Position numbers and translations under genes: made by a program | From: an uncultured Bacteroidota bacterium | GTDB taxonomy: Bacteria; Bacteroidota; Bacteroidia; Flavobacteriales; Flavobacteriaceae | Reading direction: 5' to 3' | DNA length: 64,000 nt | Assembly: GCA_902587325.1 (NCBI GenBank) | Contig: CACIKV010000002.1 | Location: 1 to 64,000, forward strand | The notes under the pieces: generated by a model | Told to the model about the DNA's origin: nothing | Databases searched by the model: none | Seen by the model: only the letters and a program-made list of their open reading frames with translations | Shown: positions 56,160 to 64,000 of the stretch, piece after piece | Layout: every line of letters starts with the position of its first letter | Numbering within the stretch: the first letter of the stretch is position 1

Positions 56160-56813
56160 TTAATTAATTACCGAGTCTAATTTTTTAATTGTATTAAATG
56201 CATCCTCTGACTTGAAAACAAAACTTCCTGCAACCAGAATGTCAGCACCTAATGATACCAATTTTTTTGCATTATCAAGATCAACACCACCATCAATTTG
56301 AATCATTGCCTTAGAATGATTTTTAGTTATAATTTGTCTAAGTTTTTCAAGTTTAACAAATGTTTCAGGAATAAATTTTTGTCCTGAGAATCCAGGAAAT
56401 ACACTCATCAAACATACTAAATCTATTTCACTAATTATTGATTCGAGTGATGACACAGCAGTATCAGGGTTAATAGCAATACCTGCTTTTACATCAAGTT
56501 TTTTTATTTGATTAATTGTATTAATAAGATTATCACATGCCTCGTAATGAACGGTTATAGTTTTAGCACCAAGTGATGCAAATTTTTCAATATAATTTTC
56601 AGGATTAATAATCATAAGGTGTGCATCCAAGTGCTTGGTTGCATATTTCTTAAAAACTTCAAGGATTGGAGTTCCAAATGTGATATTTGGTACAAAAACA
56701 CCATCCATAATATCAAGATGAAACCAATCTGCTTCACTTTGATTCACCATTTCAATCTCATCTACTAACTTTCCAAAGTCGCACGAGAGCATTGATGGAG
56801 CAATAATTTTCAT
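56160..56813 (-). CDS. rpe: Ribulose-phosphate 3-epimerase
   Basis: Rpe interconverts ribulose-5-phosphate and xylulose-5-phosphate in the pentose phosphate pathway. The 217-residue TIM barrel has IAPSMLSCDFGKL, FHLDIMDGVFVPNITFG, LDAHLMIINPENYI, VCLMSVFPGFSGQKFI, and IQIDGGVDLDNAKKLVSLGADILVAGS, carrying the metal ligands and catalytic aspartates. It starts 3 bp after rpoD, a conserved pairing in flavobacteria. Confidence 0.98.
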   Translation of the reverse strand: MKIIAPSMLSCDFGKLVDEIEMVNQSEADWFHLDIMDGVFVPNITFGTPILEVFKKYATKHLDAHLMIINPENYIEKFASLGAKTITVHYEACDNLINTINQIKKLDVKAGIAINPDTAVSSLESIISEIDLVCLMSVFPGFSGQKFIPETFVKLEKLRQIITKNHSKAMIQIDGGVDLDNAKKLVSLGADILVAGSFVFKSEDAFNTIKKLDSVIN

Positions 56814-56816
56814 TAA

Positions 56817-57680
56817 TTATCCTAAGTATGTTTTTAAGATTTTACTTCTAGATGTGTGTTTTAATCTTCTAATAGCTTTCTCTTTTATTTGTCTTACTCT
56901 CTCTCTTGTCAAATCAAAAGTTTCTCCAATTTCTTCCAGAGTCATGGCATGTTGTTCACCCAATCCAAAATATAATCTTACAACATCTGCTTCTCTAGGG
57001 GTTAATGTTTCAAGAGATCTTTCAATTTCAGTTTTTAGTGATTCATGTAGTAAACCTTTGTCTGGATTTGGGGATTCACCGCTTTTTAAAACATCATACA
57101 GGTTTGAATCTTCACCTTCAACTAATGGAGCATCCATGGAAACATGTCTGCCAGAATTTTTCATAGACTCTTTGACGTCTGAAATAGTCATATCAAGTTC
57201 TTTAGCAATTTCCTCCGCAGAAGGAACTCTTTCATTAGCTTGCTCTAGAAAAGCATACATTTTATTAATTTTGTTAATAGATCCAATCTTGTTAAGTGGC
57301 AATCGAACAATTCTGGATTGTTCAGCTAAGGCTTGAAGTATTGATTGTCTAATCCACCAAACAGCATATGAAATAAATTTGAAACCACGGGTTTCATCAA
57401 ATCTCTTGGCAGCTTTGATAAGACCAAGATTCCCCTCATTAATTAAGTCAGGTAGTGTAAGACCTTGGTTTTGGTATTGCTTCGCAACAGAAACAACAAA
57501 TCTTAAATTAGCTTTTGTAAGTTTTTCAAGGGCAATTTCATCTCCTTGTTTTATCCTCTGGGCTAATTCAACTTCTTCTTCCGCAGTTATTAAATCAACT
57601 TTACCAATTTCTTGTAGATATTTATCTAAAGATGCAGTTTCTCTGTTTGTAACTTGTTTTGTTATTTTGAGCTGTCTCAT
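56817..57680 (-). CDS. rpoD: Housekeeping sigma factor RpoD/SigA
   Basis: The primary sigma factor directs RNA polymerase to TAnnTTTG / TTG promoters, many of which are seen in this window. The 287-residue short form lacks region 1.1. Domains in order: region 1.2 ([27 protein letters not shown]), region 2 ([56 protein letters not shown]), region 3 ([14 protein letters not shown] onward), and region 4 ([48 protein letters not shown]). It is downstream of pnp by 47 bp. Confidence 0.98.
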   Translation of the reverse strand: MRQLKITKQVTNRETASLDKYLQEIGKVDLITAEEEVELAQRIKQGDEIALEKLTKANLRFVVSVAKQYQNQGLTLPDLINEGNLGLIKAAKRFDETRGFKFISYAVWWIRQSILQALAEQSRIVRLPLNKIGSINKINKMYAFLEQANERVPSAEEIAKELDMTISDVKESMKNSGRHVSMDAPLVEGEDSNLYDVLKSGESPNPDKGLLHESLKTEIERSLETLTPREADVVRLYFGLGEQHAMTLEEIGETFDLTRERVRQIKEKAIRRLKHTSRSKILKTYLG

Positions 57681-57727
57681 TTAAGTCTTTTATTACTTAT
57701 ACGATTTATAACTAAAAAGGTTTCATT

Positions 57728-59845
57728 TCAATCCTTTTTTTTTGGTCTTTCAAGTAAAATTTTTCTAGAAACTTTTTGTTTTCTAGTTCTTGAATCAATA
57801 CCCATATATTTAACTTTGGTTATATCACCAATATTCAGGTATTTTTCAACTTTTTCAACTCTTTCCCACGCAATTTCTGAAATATGAAGTAATACTTCTT
57901 TCCCAGGTCTAAATTCAACAACAGCTCCAAATTCTAAAATTTTTACAACTTTTACATTATACTCTTTTCCAACTTCAGGTTTAAAAGTAATGTTGTCAAT
58001 TTTCTCAATAACTAAATCAATCATTTCTTGATTTGTACCTAAAATTTCAATAACACCTTTTTCATCCTCTTCCTCAATAACAATTGTTGTACCAGTTTCT
58101 TTTTGCATTTCTTGAATTATTTTTCCACCAGGACCAATAACAGCACCAATATATTCACCATCAATTATTAGTTTTACCATTTTTGGTGCATGTGGTTTAA
58201 CAGAATCAGCAGGTTTCTCAATTGTATTAGTCATTTCTTTTAAAATTTCTAATCTCCCATTTTTAGCTTGTTCCAATGCTTTTTCTAAAATTTCATATGA
58301 CAAGCCTTTAATTTTAATATCCATTTGACATGCTGTAATACCATCTTTGGTGCCTGTAACTTTAAAATCCATATCACCAAGATGATCTTCGTCACCAAGA
58401 ATATCAGATAAAACTGAATATCTTTTTCCATCAGAAATTAATCCCATTGCAATTCCTGAGACAGGTTTCTTTATTTTAACTCCTGCATCCATCAAAGCCA
58501 TAGTTCCCGAACATACTGTTGCCATTGAAGATGAGCCATTTGATTCTAAAACTTCAGAAACAACTCTAACAGTATAAGGACAATCATGTGGAAAAACTTT
58601 ACTTAAAGCTCTTTGAGCTAGATTACCATGACCAATTTCTCGTCTTGATGTTCCTCTTAGTGGTCTTGCTTCACCTGTGCAAAAAGGTGGAAAATTATAA
58701 TGTAAATAAAAATTTTCTTCACCTTGATTTGTTGGCGAATCAATAATATTGGCATCACGTGATGTTCCTAGTGTAACAGTTGCTAAAGCTTGAGTTTCAC
58801 CTCTTGTAAAAACTGATGAACCATGGGTAGAAGGTAAATAACTAACCTCACACCAAATTGGTCGAATATTAGTGGTTTTTCTTCCATCAAGACGAATACC
58901 CTCACTTAATACAAGCTCACGAACTGCTTCTTTTTCAACTTTTAAAAAATAACTTAAAATTAATTTTTTATTTTCTTCTAAATCTTCTTCGCTGAAGGAT
59001 TCTAATAATTTCTCTTTAATTTCGGCAAATTCCTTGGATCTTTGTTTTTTATCGAGCCCTTTTTTAGCTATTTCATAACACTTGTCATAACACATACTAT
59101 GAATTTTATCTAATAATTCATGATTTTCTTCACCTTTCTCATACTCTCTAATTTCTTTTTTTCCGATCTCATCAACTAATTCAATCTGAGCATCAATTTG
59201 ATCTTTGATAGCGTTATGACCAAATTTAATTGCATCAGTCATTTCTTGTTCAGATATTTCTTCAAATTCACCCTCTACCATTGAGACAGAATCATAACTA
59301 GCTCCAACCATAATATCTATGTCAGATTCTGCTAATTGAGTTCTGCTTGGATTTATAATAAAATTTCCTTCAATTCTTGCAACTCTTACTTCTGAAATAG
59401 GGTATTCAAATGGTATGTCAGATAATTGAATTACAGTTGATGCAGCCAATCCTGCCAATGAATCAGGCATGACATCATCATCATGTGACATTAGTTGAAT
59501 CATTACTTGAGTCTCATAATGATAATCTTTAGGAAATAGAGGTCTTAAAACTCTGTCGACTAATCTCATAGTAAGTATTTCATCGTTTGATGGTCTAGCT
59601 TCTCTTTTAAAAAAGCCACCAGGAAATTTTCCAGCAGCTGCAAACTTTTCTCTATAATCAACTGTTAGTGGAAGAAAATCAACTGGACTTGCATTTCGTG
59701 ACGAGACAACAGTTGCCAGCAGCATAGCATTGCCCATTTGGATAACAGCCGAACCATCCGCTTGTTTTGCTAATTTTCCGGTTTCGATTGAAATAATTCT
59801 ACCATCTGGTAAATTAATTTCTTTTTTATAAATTTTAGTATTCAT
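57728..59845 (-). CDS. pnp: Polyribonucleotide nucleotidyltransferase (PNPase)
   Basis: PNPase degrades RNA 3'-5' with phosphate and can add nucleotides. I start at 59845 ([16 protein letters not shown]), giving 705 residues; the track's 12 extra residues begin at an unlikely upstream codon. Domains in order: RNase PH 1 (residues 10-225), an all-helical linker, RNase PH 2 (from [15 protein letters not shown], with [17 protein letters not shown] and [19 protein letters not shown]), KH ([19 protein letters not shown]), and S1 ([30 protein letters not shown]). It follows rpsO by 53 bp, the conserved order. Confidence 0.98.
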   Translation of the reverse strand: MNTKIYKKEINLPDGRIISIETGKLAKQADGSAVIQMGNAMLLATVVSSRNASPVDFLPLTVDYREKFAAAGKFPGGFFKREARPSNDEILTMRLVDRVLRPLFPKDYHYETQVMIQLMSHDDDVMPDSLAGLAASTVIQLSDIPFEYPISEVRVARIEGNFIINPSRTQLAESDIDIMVGASYDSVSMVEGEFEEISEQEMTDAIKFGHNAIKDQIDAQIELVDEIGKKEIREYEKGEENHELLDKIHSMCYDKCYEIAKKGLDKKQRSKEFAEIKEKLLESFSEEDLEENKKLILSYFLKVEKEAVRELVLSEGIRLDGRKTTNIRPIWCEVSYLPSTHGSSVFTRGETQALATVTLGTSRDANIIDSPTNQGEENFYLHYNFPPFCTGEARPLRGTSRREIGHGNLAQRALSKVFPHDCPYTVRVVSEVLESNGSSSMATVCSGTMALMDAGVKIKKPVSGIAMGLISDGKRYSVLSDILGDEDHLGDMDFKVTGTKDGITACQMDIKIKGLSYEILEKALEQAKNGRLEILKEMTNTIEKPADSVKPHAPKMVKLIIDGEYIGAVIGPGGKIIQEMQKETGTTIVIEEEDEKGVIEILGTNQEMIDLVIEKIDNITFKPEVGKEYNVKVVKILEFGAVVEFRPGKEVLLHISEIAWERVEKVEKYLNIGDITKVKYMGIDSRTRKQKVSRKILLERPKKKD

Positions 59846-59898
59846 TTTGTTTTCATTAATTAATTGTTGTGTGAGTAGCAACCAATGAAAACTTAATT

Positions 59899-60168
59899 TT
59901 ATTTTCTTAAAGAAAGTTTTTTAATAATGGATCTATACTTATTTATATCTTTATTTTTCAAGTAACTCAAAAGACTTTTTCTTTTGCCAACCATTTTTAA
60001 CAAAGATCTTTCAGTATTAAAATCTTTTTTATTGTCTTTTAAATGTTTAGTCAAATGATTAATCTTTGTTGTAAATAATGCTATTTGACCTTCTGTGGAT
60101 CCAGTATCTTTATCTGATGATCCATTATCTTTAAAAATATCTTCTCTTATTTTTTTTGTTAAATACAT
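59899..60168 (-). CDS. rpsO: 30S ribosomal protein S15
   Basis: S15 binds 16S rRNA early in 30S assembly. The 89-residue length is standard. The family pattern is [74 protein letters not shown]. It is the first of a conserved rpsO-pnp pair. A short A/T-rich leader of 43 bp separates it from accD, too small for a large autoregulatory structure. Confidence 0.98.
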   Translation of the reverse strand: MYLTKKIREDIFKDNGSSDKDTGSTEGQIALFTTKINHLTKHLKDNKKDFNTERSLLKMVGKRKSLLSYLKNKDINKYRSIIKKLSLRK

Positions 60169-60187
60169 TTAACTCAAATTTTGTGGG

Positions 60188-60195
60188 CAAATATA
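60188..60195 (-). promoter_or_regulatory. Putative -7 element for rpsO
   Basis: Read on the minus strand, TATATTTG matches TAnnTTTG exactly and lies 19 bp before the rpsO start, in the short gap after accD. No -33 TTG is seen at the normal spacing. Confidence 0.45.
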
Positions 60196-60211
60196 ATATA
60201 ATTTTTTAATG

Positions 60212-61078
60212 TTAAAGAGATTTTTTTCTCAAGCTTTTATTTAAAATCAAGTCAATGTATAGATTAACTTTTTCTTTTAAATCGTTTCTGTGTGAAATAA
60301 AATCAATGAAACCATGTTCTAATAAAAACTCTGATTTCTGGAATCCTTCAGGAAGATCTTTTCCAGTAGTATCTTTCACGACCCTAGGACCAGCAAAACC
60401 GATCAAAGCACCAGGTTCTGCAATAATTATGTCTCCAAGCATTGCAAAAGACGCTGTAGTTCCACCTGTTGTAGGATCTGTGCACAATGAAATATATGGA
60501 ATTTTTTTATTTGATAATTGAGTTAGTTTCGCAGATGTTTTAGCCATTTGCATCAAAGAAATTGCACCTTCCATCATTCTTGCACCACCTGATTTTGAAA
60601 TTATTAAAAGTGGAGATTTAGTATTTATTGAATGATCGACTGCTCTAGATATTTTTTCACCAACTACAGACCCCATCGATCCACCAATATAAGAAAAGTC
60701 CATGGAAGCTATAGTTATATTTTTACCTTTGGACCTTCCAAAAGCAACACTAATTGCATCCTTTAGTCCAGTCTTGTTCTGTGCTTCTTTAATTCTTTGA
60801 GGATAAGATTTAGTGTCAGAAAAACTCAAAGGATCTGACGCTACTAAATTTCCAAAGAGAATATTGTATTCATTATTGTCGAAAAAAATTTCAAAGTATT
60901 CTTTCGATCCAATTCTCATGTGAAAGTTGTCTTCAGGCGAAACATAATTATTTTTAACAAGTTCATCATTGTCAACAATTTTTCCAGATGGAGTTTTATG
61001 CCATAAACCGTCAGGCGTATCTTTCTTGTCTTTCGTATTTGTTTGAATCCCTTTTCTTTTTCTCTTAAACCAAGCCAT
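60212..61078 (-). CDS. accD: Acetyl-CoA carboxylase carboxyltransferase beta subunit, zinc ligands absent
   Basis: AccD pairs with AccA to transfer carboxyl from carboxybiotin to acetyl-CoA, the first fatty-acid step. The 288-residue protein has the crotonase-like core: [106 protein letters not shown]. In the N-terminal zinc ribbon (about residues 25-50) the usual CxxC pairs are replaced: [10 protein letters not shown] and VSPEDNFH have no cysteines. The first residues [13 protein letters not shown] are typical of flavobacterial AccD. It follows fbaA by 26 bp. Confidence 0.96.
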   Translation of the reverse strand: MAWFKRKRKGIQTNTKDKKDTPDGLWHKTPSGKIVDNDELVKNNYVSPEDNFHMRIGSKEYFEIFFDNNEYNILFGNLVASDPLSFSDTKSYPQRIKEAQNKTGLKDAISVAFGRSKGKNITIASMDFSYIGGSMGSVVGEKISRAVDHSINTKSPLLIISKSGGARMMEGAISLMQMAKTSAKLTQLSNKKIPYISLCTDPTTGGTTASFAMLGDIIIAEPGALIGFAGPRVVKDTTGKDLPEGFQKSEFLLEHGFIDFISHRNDLKEKVNLYIDLILNKSLRKKSL

Positions 61079-61104
61079 AATGTCAAATAAATCTCAAAGA
61101 CAGA

Positions 61105-62154
61105 TTATAAAGTGTTAATATTGTTTAAATCTCTAAATGCTTGTTCAAGCCTTTCAACAAAGGCTACTTCACCTTTTCTAAGCCAAACTCTTGGATCATA
61201 AAATTTTTTATTTGGAATATCATCGCCCTCAGGATTTCCAATTTGGTTTTTTAAATAACTTGAATTTTCATTAAAATAATTTCTAACGCCGCTCATAAAA
61301 GCATATTGCATGTCAGTATCGATATTCATTTTAATGGCTCCGTAAGAAATAGCTTCTCTAATTTCTTCAACTGAAGATCCAGAACCTCCGTGAAAAACAA
61401 AATTTACAGAATTTGCAGGTAAATTAAATTTTTTTGAAATATATTCTTGAGAGTTTTTTAAAATTTTTGGTGTTAATTTCACATTTCCGGGCTTGTATAC
61501 TCCATGAACATTTCCAAAAGCCGCTGCAATTGTAAAGTTTTTACTAACTTCAGATAATTGCTCATAAGCATAAGCTACCTCAGCAGGTTGAGTATATAGT
61601 TTTGAATCATCAATGTCGGTATTATCCACTCCATCTTCCTCTCCACCTGTGACACCAAGTTCAATTTCAAGAGTCATATCAATTTTTGACATCCTTTTTA
61701 AATATTCTTTGCATGTTGAAATATTTTTAATAAGATCTTCCTCTGAAAGATCAATCATGTGAGAGCTAAATAGAGGTTTTCCAATTTTAGCATAGTTTTT
61801 CTCACTTTCATCTAAAAGTCCATCTACCCAGGGTAATAACTTTCTCGCAGCATGATCCGTGTGTAAAATTACAGTACTGTTATAACTCTCTGCAAGCTCA
61901 TGAACATGTTTTGCACCTGCAATTGATCCTTTTATTGATGCAACTTGATCTAAATTATTCAGGCCTTTACCTGCATTAAAACTTCCACCACCATTAGAAA
62001 ATTGGATAATTACTGGTGAGTTTAACTTTGATGCAGTTTCTAAAGTTGCATTAATTGAGCTAGAACCAATAACATTTACAGCTGGAATAGCAAATTTCTT
62101 TTTTTTTGCTAAATCAAATATCTTTTGAACGTCATTTCCTGTGATAACACCCAT
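61105..62154 (-). CDS. fbaA: Fructose-bisphosphate aldolase, class II
   Basis: This metal-dependent aldolase cleaves fructose-1,6-bisphosphate in glycolysis and runs in reverse for gluconeogenesis. The 349-residue size and insertions are those of the class IIA (E. coli FbaA) type. The metal-binding and catalytic parts are VILHTDHAARKLLPWVDG, LEIELGVTGGEEDGVDN, AAFGNVHGVYKPGNVKL, and VFHGGSGSSVEEIREAISYGAIKMNIDTDMQYA. It lies 43 bp after the outer-membrane protein gene on the minus strand, and a -7 element precedes it. Confidence 0.98.
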   Translation of the reverse strand: MGVITGNDVQKIFDLAKKKKFAIPAVNVIGSSSINATLETASKLNSPVIIQFSNGGGSFNAGKGLNNLDQVASIKGSIAGAKHVHELAESYNSTVILHTDHAARKLLPWVDGLLDESEKNYAKIGKPLFSSHMIDLSEEDLIKNISTCKEYLKRMSKIDMTLEIELGVTGGEEDGVDNTDIDDSKLYTQPAEVAYAYEQLSEVSKNFTIAAAFGNVHGVYKPGNVKLTPKILKNSQEYISKKFNLPANSVNFVFHGGSGSSVEEIREAISYGAIKMNIDTDMQYAFMSGVRNYFNENSSYLKNQIGNPEGDDIPNKKFYDPRVWLRKGEVAFVERLEQAFRDLNNINTL

Positions 62155-62173
62155 TATATTATATTGTTAAAAA

Positions 62174-62181
62174 CAAAAATA
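62174..62181 (-). promoter_or_regulatory. Putative -7 element for fbaA
   Basis: Read on the minus strand, TATTTTTG matches TAnnTTTG exactly and lies 19 bp before the fbaA start. A -33 element at normal spacing is not evident. Confidence 0.4.
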
Positions 62182-62197
62182 GTAAGAATAAAGCAAG

Positions 62198-64000
62198 TTA
62201 AAAAGGATAATTTAAACCAATATTAAAAACAGCTTTTTTTAATGAAAAATCGTTAAACCATCTATCTTTTTTAATTAAAGCTGGGTTATATGTTTTCAAA
62301 CCCATGTCCAACCTAAAAATAAATAAGCCAGAATCATATCTTACTCCTATACCGCTTCCAATTGCTAATTCATTAAGATCTTCAAAACCATTAAAACTTC
62401 TTGATTCTTCTTCAGTGTCATCAAAGACATTCCAAATATTTCCAATATCTGTAAAAATTGCACCATTAAAGTTTCCAAACATTTTAAATCTGTACTCTAA
62501 ATTAAGAGCTAGTTTAAGATTAGCTTCATTAAACTCATTTTTAGCACCACTTGAACCTGGACCAAGCTTATAAACTTCCCATGCTCTATTATCGTTAGAG
62601 CCACCTCCAAAAAATGATTCTGAAAATGGAATATTATTGGAATTTCCAAAAGGAATTGCAATACCACCGAAATATCTCATGGCAAAAAGAGAATTATCAC
62701 TTACATCCCAATGCCTGATAAAACTGGATTCAATCTTTAAAAATTGTGAAAATTCCAAATCCGAAATAAGTTTCTTGCCCTCAGAGTTTTTATTAATCAA
62801 TATACTAGCTAGATTTCCAGACGACTTGAACTTAAGTTTCCATTGCCTAAAATTCTTTTTATCATATCTGTTATCATAATTATTAGAAATTTGAAAACTG
62901 GATCCTATAATTAAATTATTAGATATTAGTCTTTGTCTTCTACCCTCAATGTAGCTAAGTAATGAAAAATCATCACTATCAATAATTATATTTCCATTTA
63001 ATACATCTTCAATAAATAAATTAATACCGTTTGGAATATTTAGCTGATCATTTAAAAAATATTTTGAATCAGATGTATATTTAGAAGAAATAAAATTTAA
63101 TTGACCATACGAATTTGAGTATATGTTAAAATAATTTTCAATATTTTTATTATTAATTAACTCAATTTGAATAGCTGAAAAATCAATAAATTTATTATTT
63201 TTCGTCCACCCATAATTAAAATCAAGTTTAAAACTGTTTCTATCTAATCCAATATTTCTTTGGTTTGATGATCCAAAACTCAAAAATGTAGTTTTGTTTT
63301 CTAAATTATCAGTATAGTTTTCAAAAAACAAGAACCTTGGAAAATTGATTGTTAAATCATAATTAGTTTGCGAAATTGTTTTATTGCCAGATTTACCGAT
63401 TGATCCACTTGCTGTAAGATTAAGGTTTTCTCCATTTTTAAAAAAGTTTCTTGATTTAAATCTATTTTCAAAAGCAATTCCTATATCCTCAATATCAGAT
63501 TGTTTAAGGTCAAATCCAAAGCCTAGTCCAAACTTCTTTTTATTATTTAAAATTATGTTAGCGTCTAGTGTGTTGTCGCTAGCTTCAGTATATTGTATTG
63601 ATGGAAAATTAAATAGATCAAGATTATTTAATGATTTTAAAGTAGATTTTCTTAATGAGTCATTAAAAACAGAATTCTTTCTGAATTTAATTTTAGATTG
63701 CAAAAAACCTTTATTGAATTTAAATTTCGTTTCATTATCAATTTCTTCTAAATTAATATTTCTAATTTTAAATATTTTATAATCATCTCCATTAATTATT
63801 ATATCAACTGGTAAAGAGTAATTATTTCTTGTCGAATCGATTTTAATTGAAAATACTATGGAATTTATTTGAAATCCATAAACACCATTATTTCTAAAAA
63901 GATTGTAGAGTCTATTTCTTTCTAAATCAAAATTTTCAGTAATAAAAAACTCATTTTCTTTTAAAAATGAATTGAATTTATTTTTATTATAAATTGAGTC
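62198..64000 (-). CDS. BamA/TamA-family outer membrane protein (5' end outside window)
   Basis: The frame is open to the window edge: exactly 601 codons from 64000 to the stop at 62198. The track's 501-residue call starts at an internal Met and drops about 100 residues. The visible N-terminal part looks like POTRA repeats (FFITENFDLERNRLYNLFRNNGVYGFQ, then YKIFKIRNINLEEI). The C-terminal two thirds is a 16-strand-type barrel with RYFGGIAIPFGNSNNIPFSESFFGGGSNDNRAWEVYKLGPG, the RGW-like loop of the Omp85 family, then GSGIGVRYDSGLFIFRLDMGLKTYNPA and a final GLNYPF. It resembles the TamL-type proteins of Bacteroidota more than the BamA essential for barrel assembly. Its 5' end and any lipoprotein signal are off-window. 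Confidence 0.88.
   Translation of the reverse strand, partial: DSIYNKNKFNSFLKENEFFITENFDLERNRLYNLFRNNGVYGFQINSIVFSIKIDSTRNNYSLPVDIIINGDDYKIFKIRNINLEEIDNETKFKFNKGFLQSKIKFRKNSVFNDSLRKSTLKSLNNLDLFNFPSIQYTEASDNTLDANIILNNKKKFGLGFGFDLKQSDIEDIGIAFENRFKSRNFFKNGENLNLTASGSIGKSGNKTISQTNYDLTINFPRFLFFENYTDNLENKTTFLSFGSSNQRNIGLDRNSFKLDFNYGWTKNNKFIDFSAIQIELINNKNIENYFNIYSNSYGQLNFISSKYTSDSKYFLNDQLNIPNGINLFIEDVLNGNIIIDSDDFSLLSYIEGRRQRLISNNLIIGSSFQISNNYDNRYDKKNFRQWKLKFKSSGNLASILINKNSEGKKLISDLEFSQFLKIESSFIRHWDVSDNSLFAMRYFGGIAIPFGNSNNIPFSESFFGGGSNDNRAWEVYKLGPGSSGAKNEFNEANLKLALNLEYRFKMFGNFNGAIFTDIGNIWNVFDDTEEESRSFNGFEDLNELAIGSGIGVRYDSGLFIFRLDMGLKTYNPALIKKDRWFNDFSLKKAVFNIGLNYPF

Noticed and set aside
56854-57887. 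Plus-strand ORFs opposite rpoD and pnp
   Set aside because: Shadows of strongly conserved minus-strand genes.
1-64000. A new defence or toxin-antitoxin system
   Set aside because: I looked for paired small genes, nuclease or ATPase clusters and repeats outside core genes and saw none that qualify.

Overview
The window is a gene-dense, AT-rich chromosomal segment of a Bacteroidota, class Flavobacteriia, probably a streamlined (likely marine) species. The evidence is the gliding genes gldB-gldC, a GLPGLI protein next to a TonB-receptor-like barrel, flavobacterial synteny throughout (etfBA-BFN-nupC-thyA; dnaG-nadE-gldBC-ysxC-mraZ; rpsO-pnp-rpoD-rpe), the short flavobacterial RpoD, and many copies of the Bacteroidota -7 promoter element TAnnTTTG. 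Genes often overlap by a few bases and intergenic gaps rarely exceed 200 bp. No CRISPR array, IS element, integrase or prophage was seen.

Layout. 1-3257 (minus): a very large secreted beta-propeller-type protein with a PA domain, running off the left edge; the ORF track misses it because its stop lies outside. 3296-7848 (minus): thyA, a CNT nucleoside transporter, a bifunctional-nuclease-family protein, etfA and etfB. 7962-11375 (plus): pyruvate dehydrogenase E1 beta and a membrane pyrophosphatase. 11386-16733: deoxynucleoside kinase (minus), then GLPGLI protein, outer-membrane barrel and a DUF6588-like protein. 16781-19136: a SAM-II riboswitch followed by metY and metX. 19180-26128: a Phe/Tyr leader-peptide attenuator followed by a long operon pheA, aminotransferase, tyrA, DAHP synthase-chorismate mutase, rsgA, dtd, a MazG-like protein and aroA. 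26190-31208: queA, rlmN, a polyprenyl synthase and dnaG. 31201-34659: nadE, gldB, gldC, ysxC and an alpha/beta hydrolase.

34806-50219 holds the division and cell-wall (dcw) cluster: MraZ boxes, mraZ, rsmH, ftsL, ftsI, murE, mraY, murD, ftsW, murG, murC, ftsQ, ftsA and ftsZ, then a GatB/YqeY protein and tRNA-Arg(UCG). 50294-56128 is a small accessory segment: MATE exporter, secreted PHP phosphoesterase, DUF4091/GH123-like glycosidase, DUF1080 lipoprotein and AnmK. 56160-64000 (minus) returns to core genes: rpe, rpoD, pnp, rpsO, accD, fbaA and a BamA/TamA-family outer-membrane protein that runs off the right edge.

The most interesting content is regulatory. The aromatic operon has a 17-residue leader peptide containing FYFYFYY, an exact rho-independent terminator, and an 11-bp alternative pairing that would block it, which together form a complete ribosome-mediated attenuator read directly from the sequence. 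The methionine genes sit behind a SAM-II aptamer, and mraZ sits behind three perfect 10-bp MraZ boxes. DnaG and AccD both lack the cysteines of their usual zinc ribbons.
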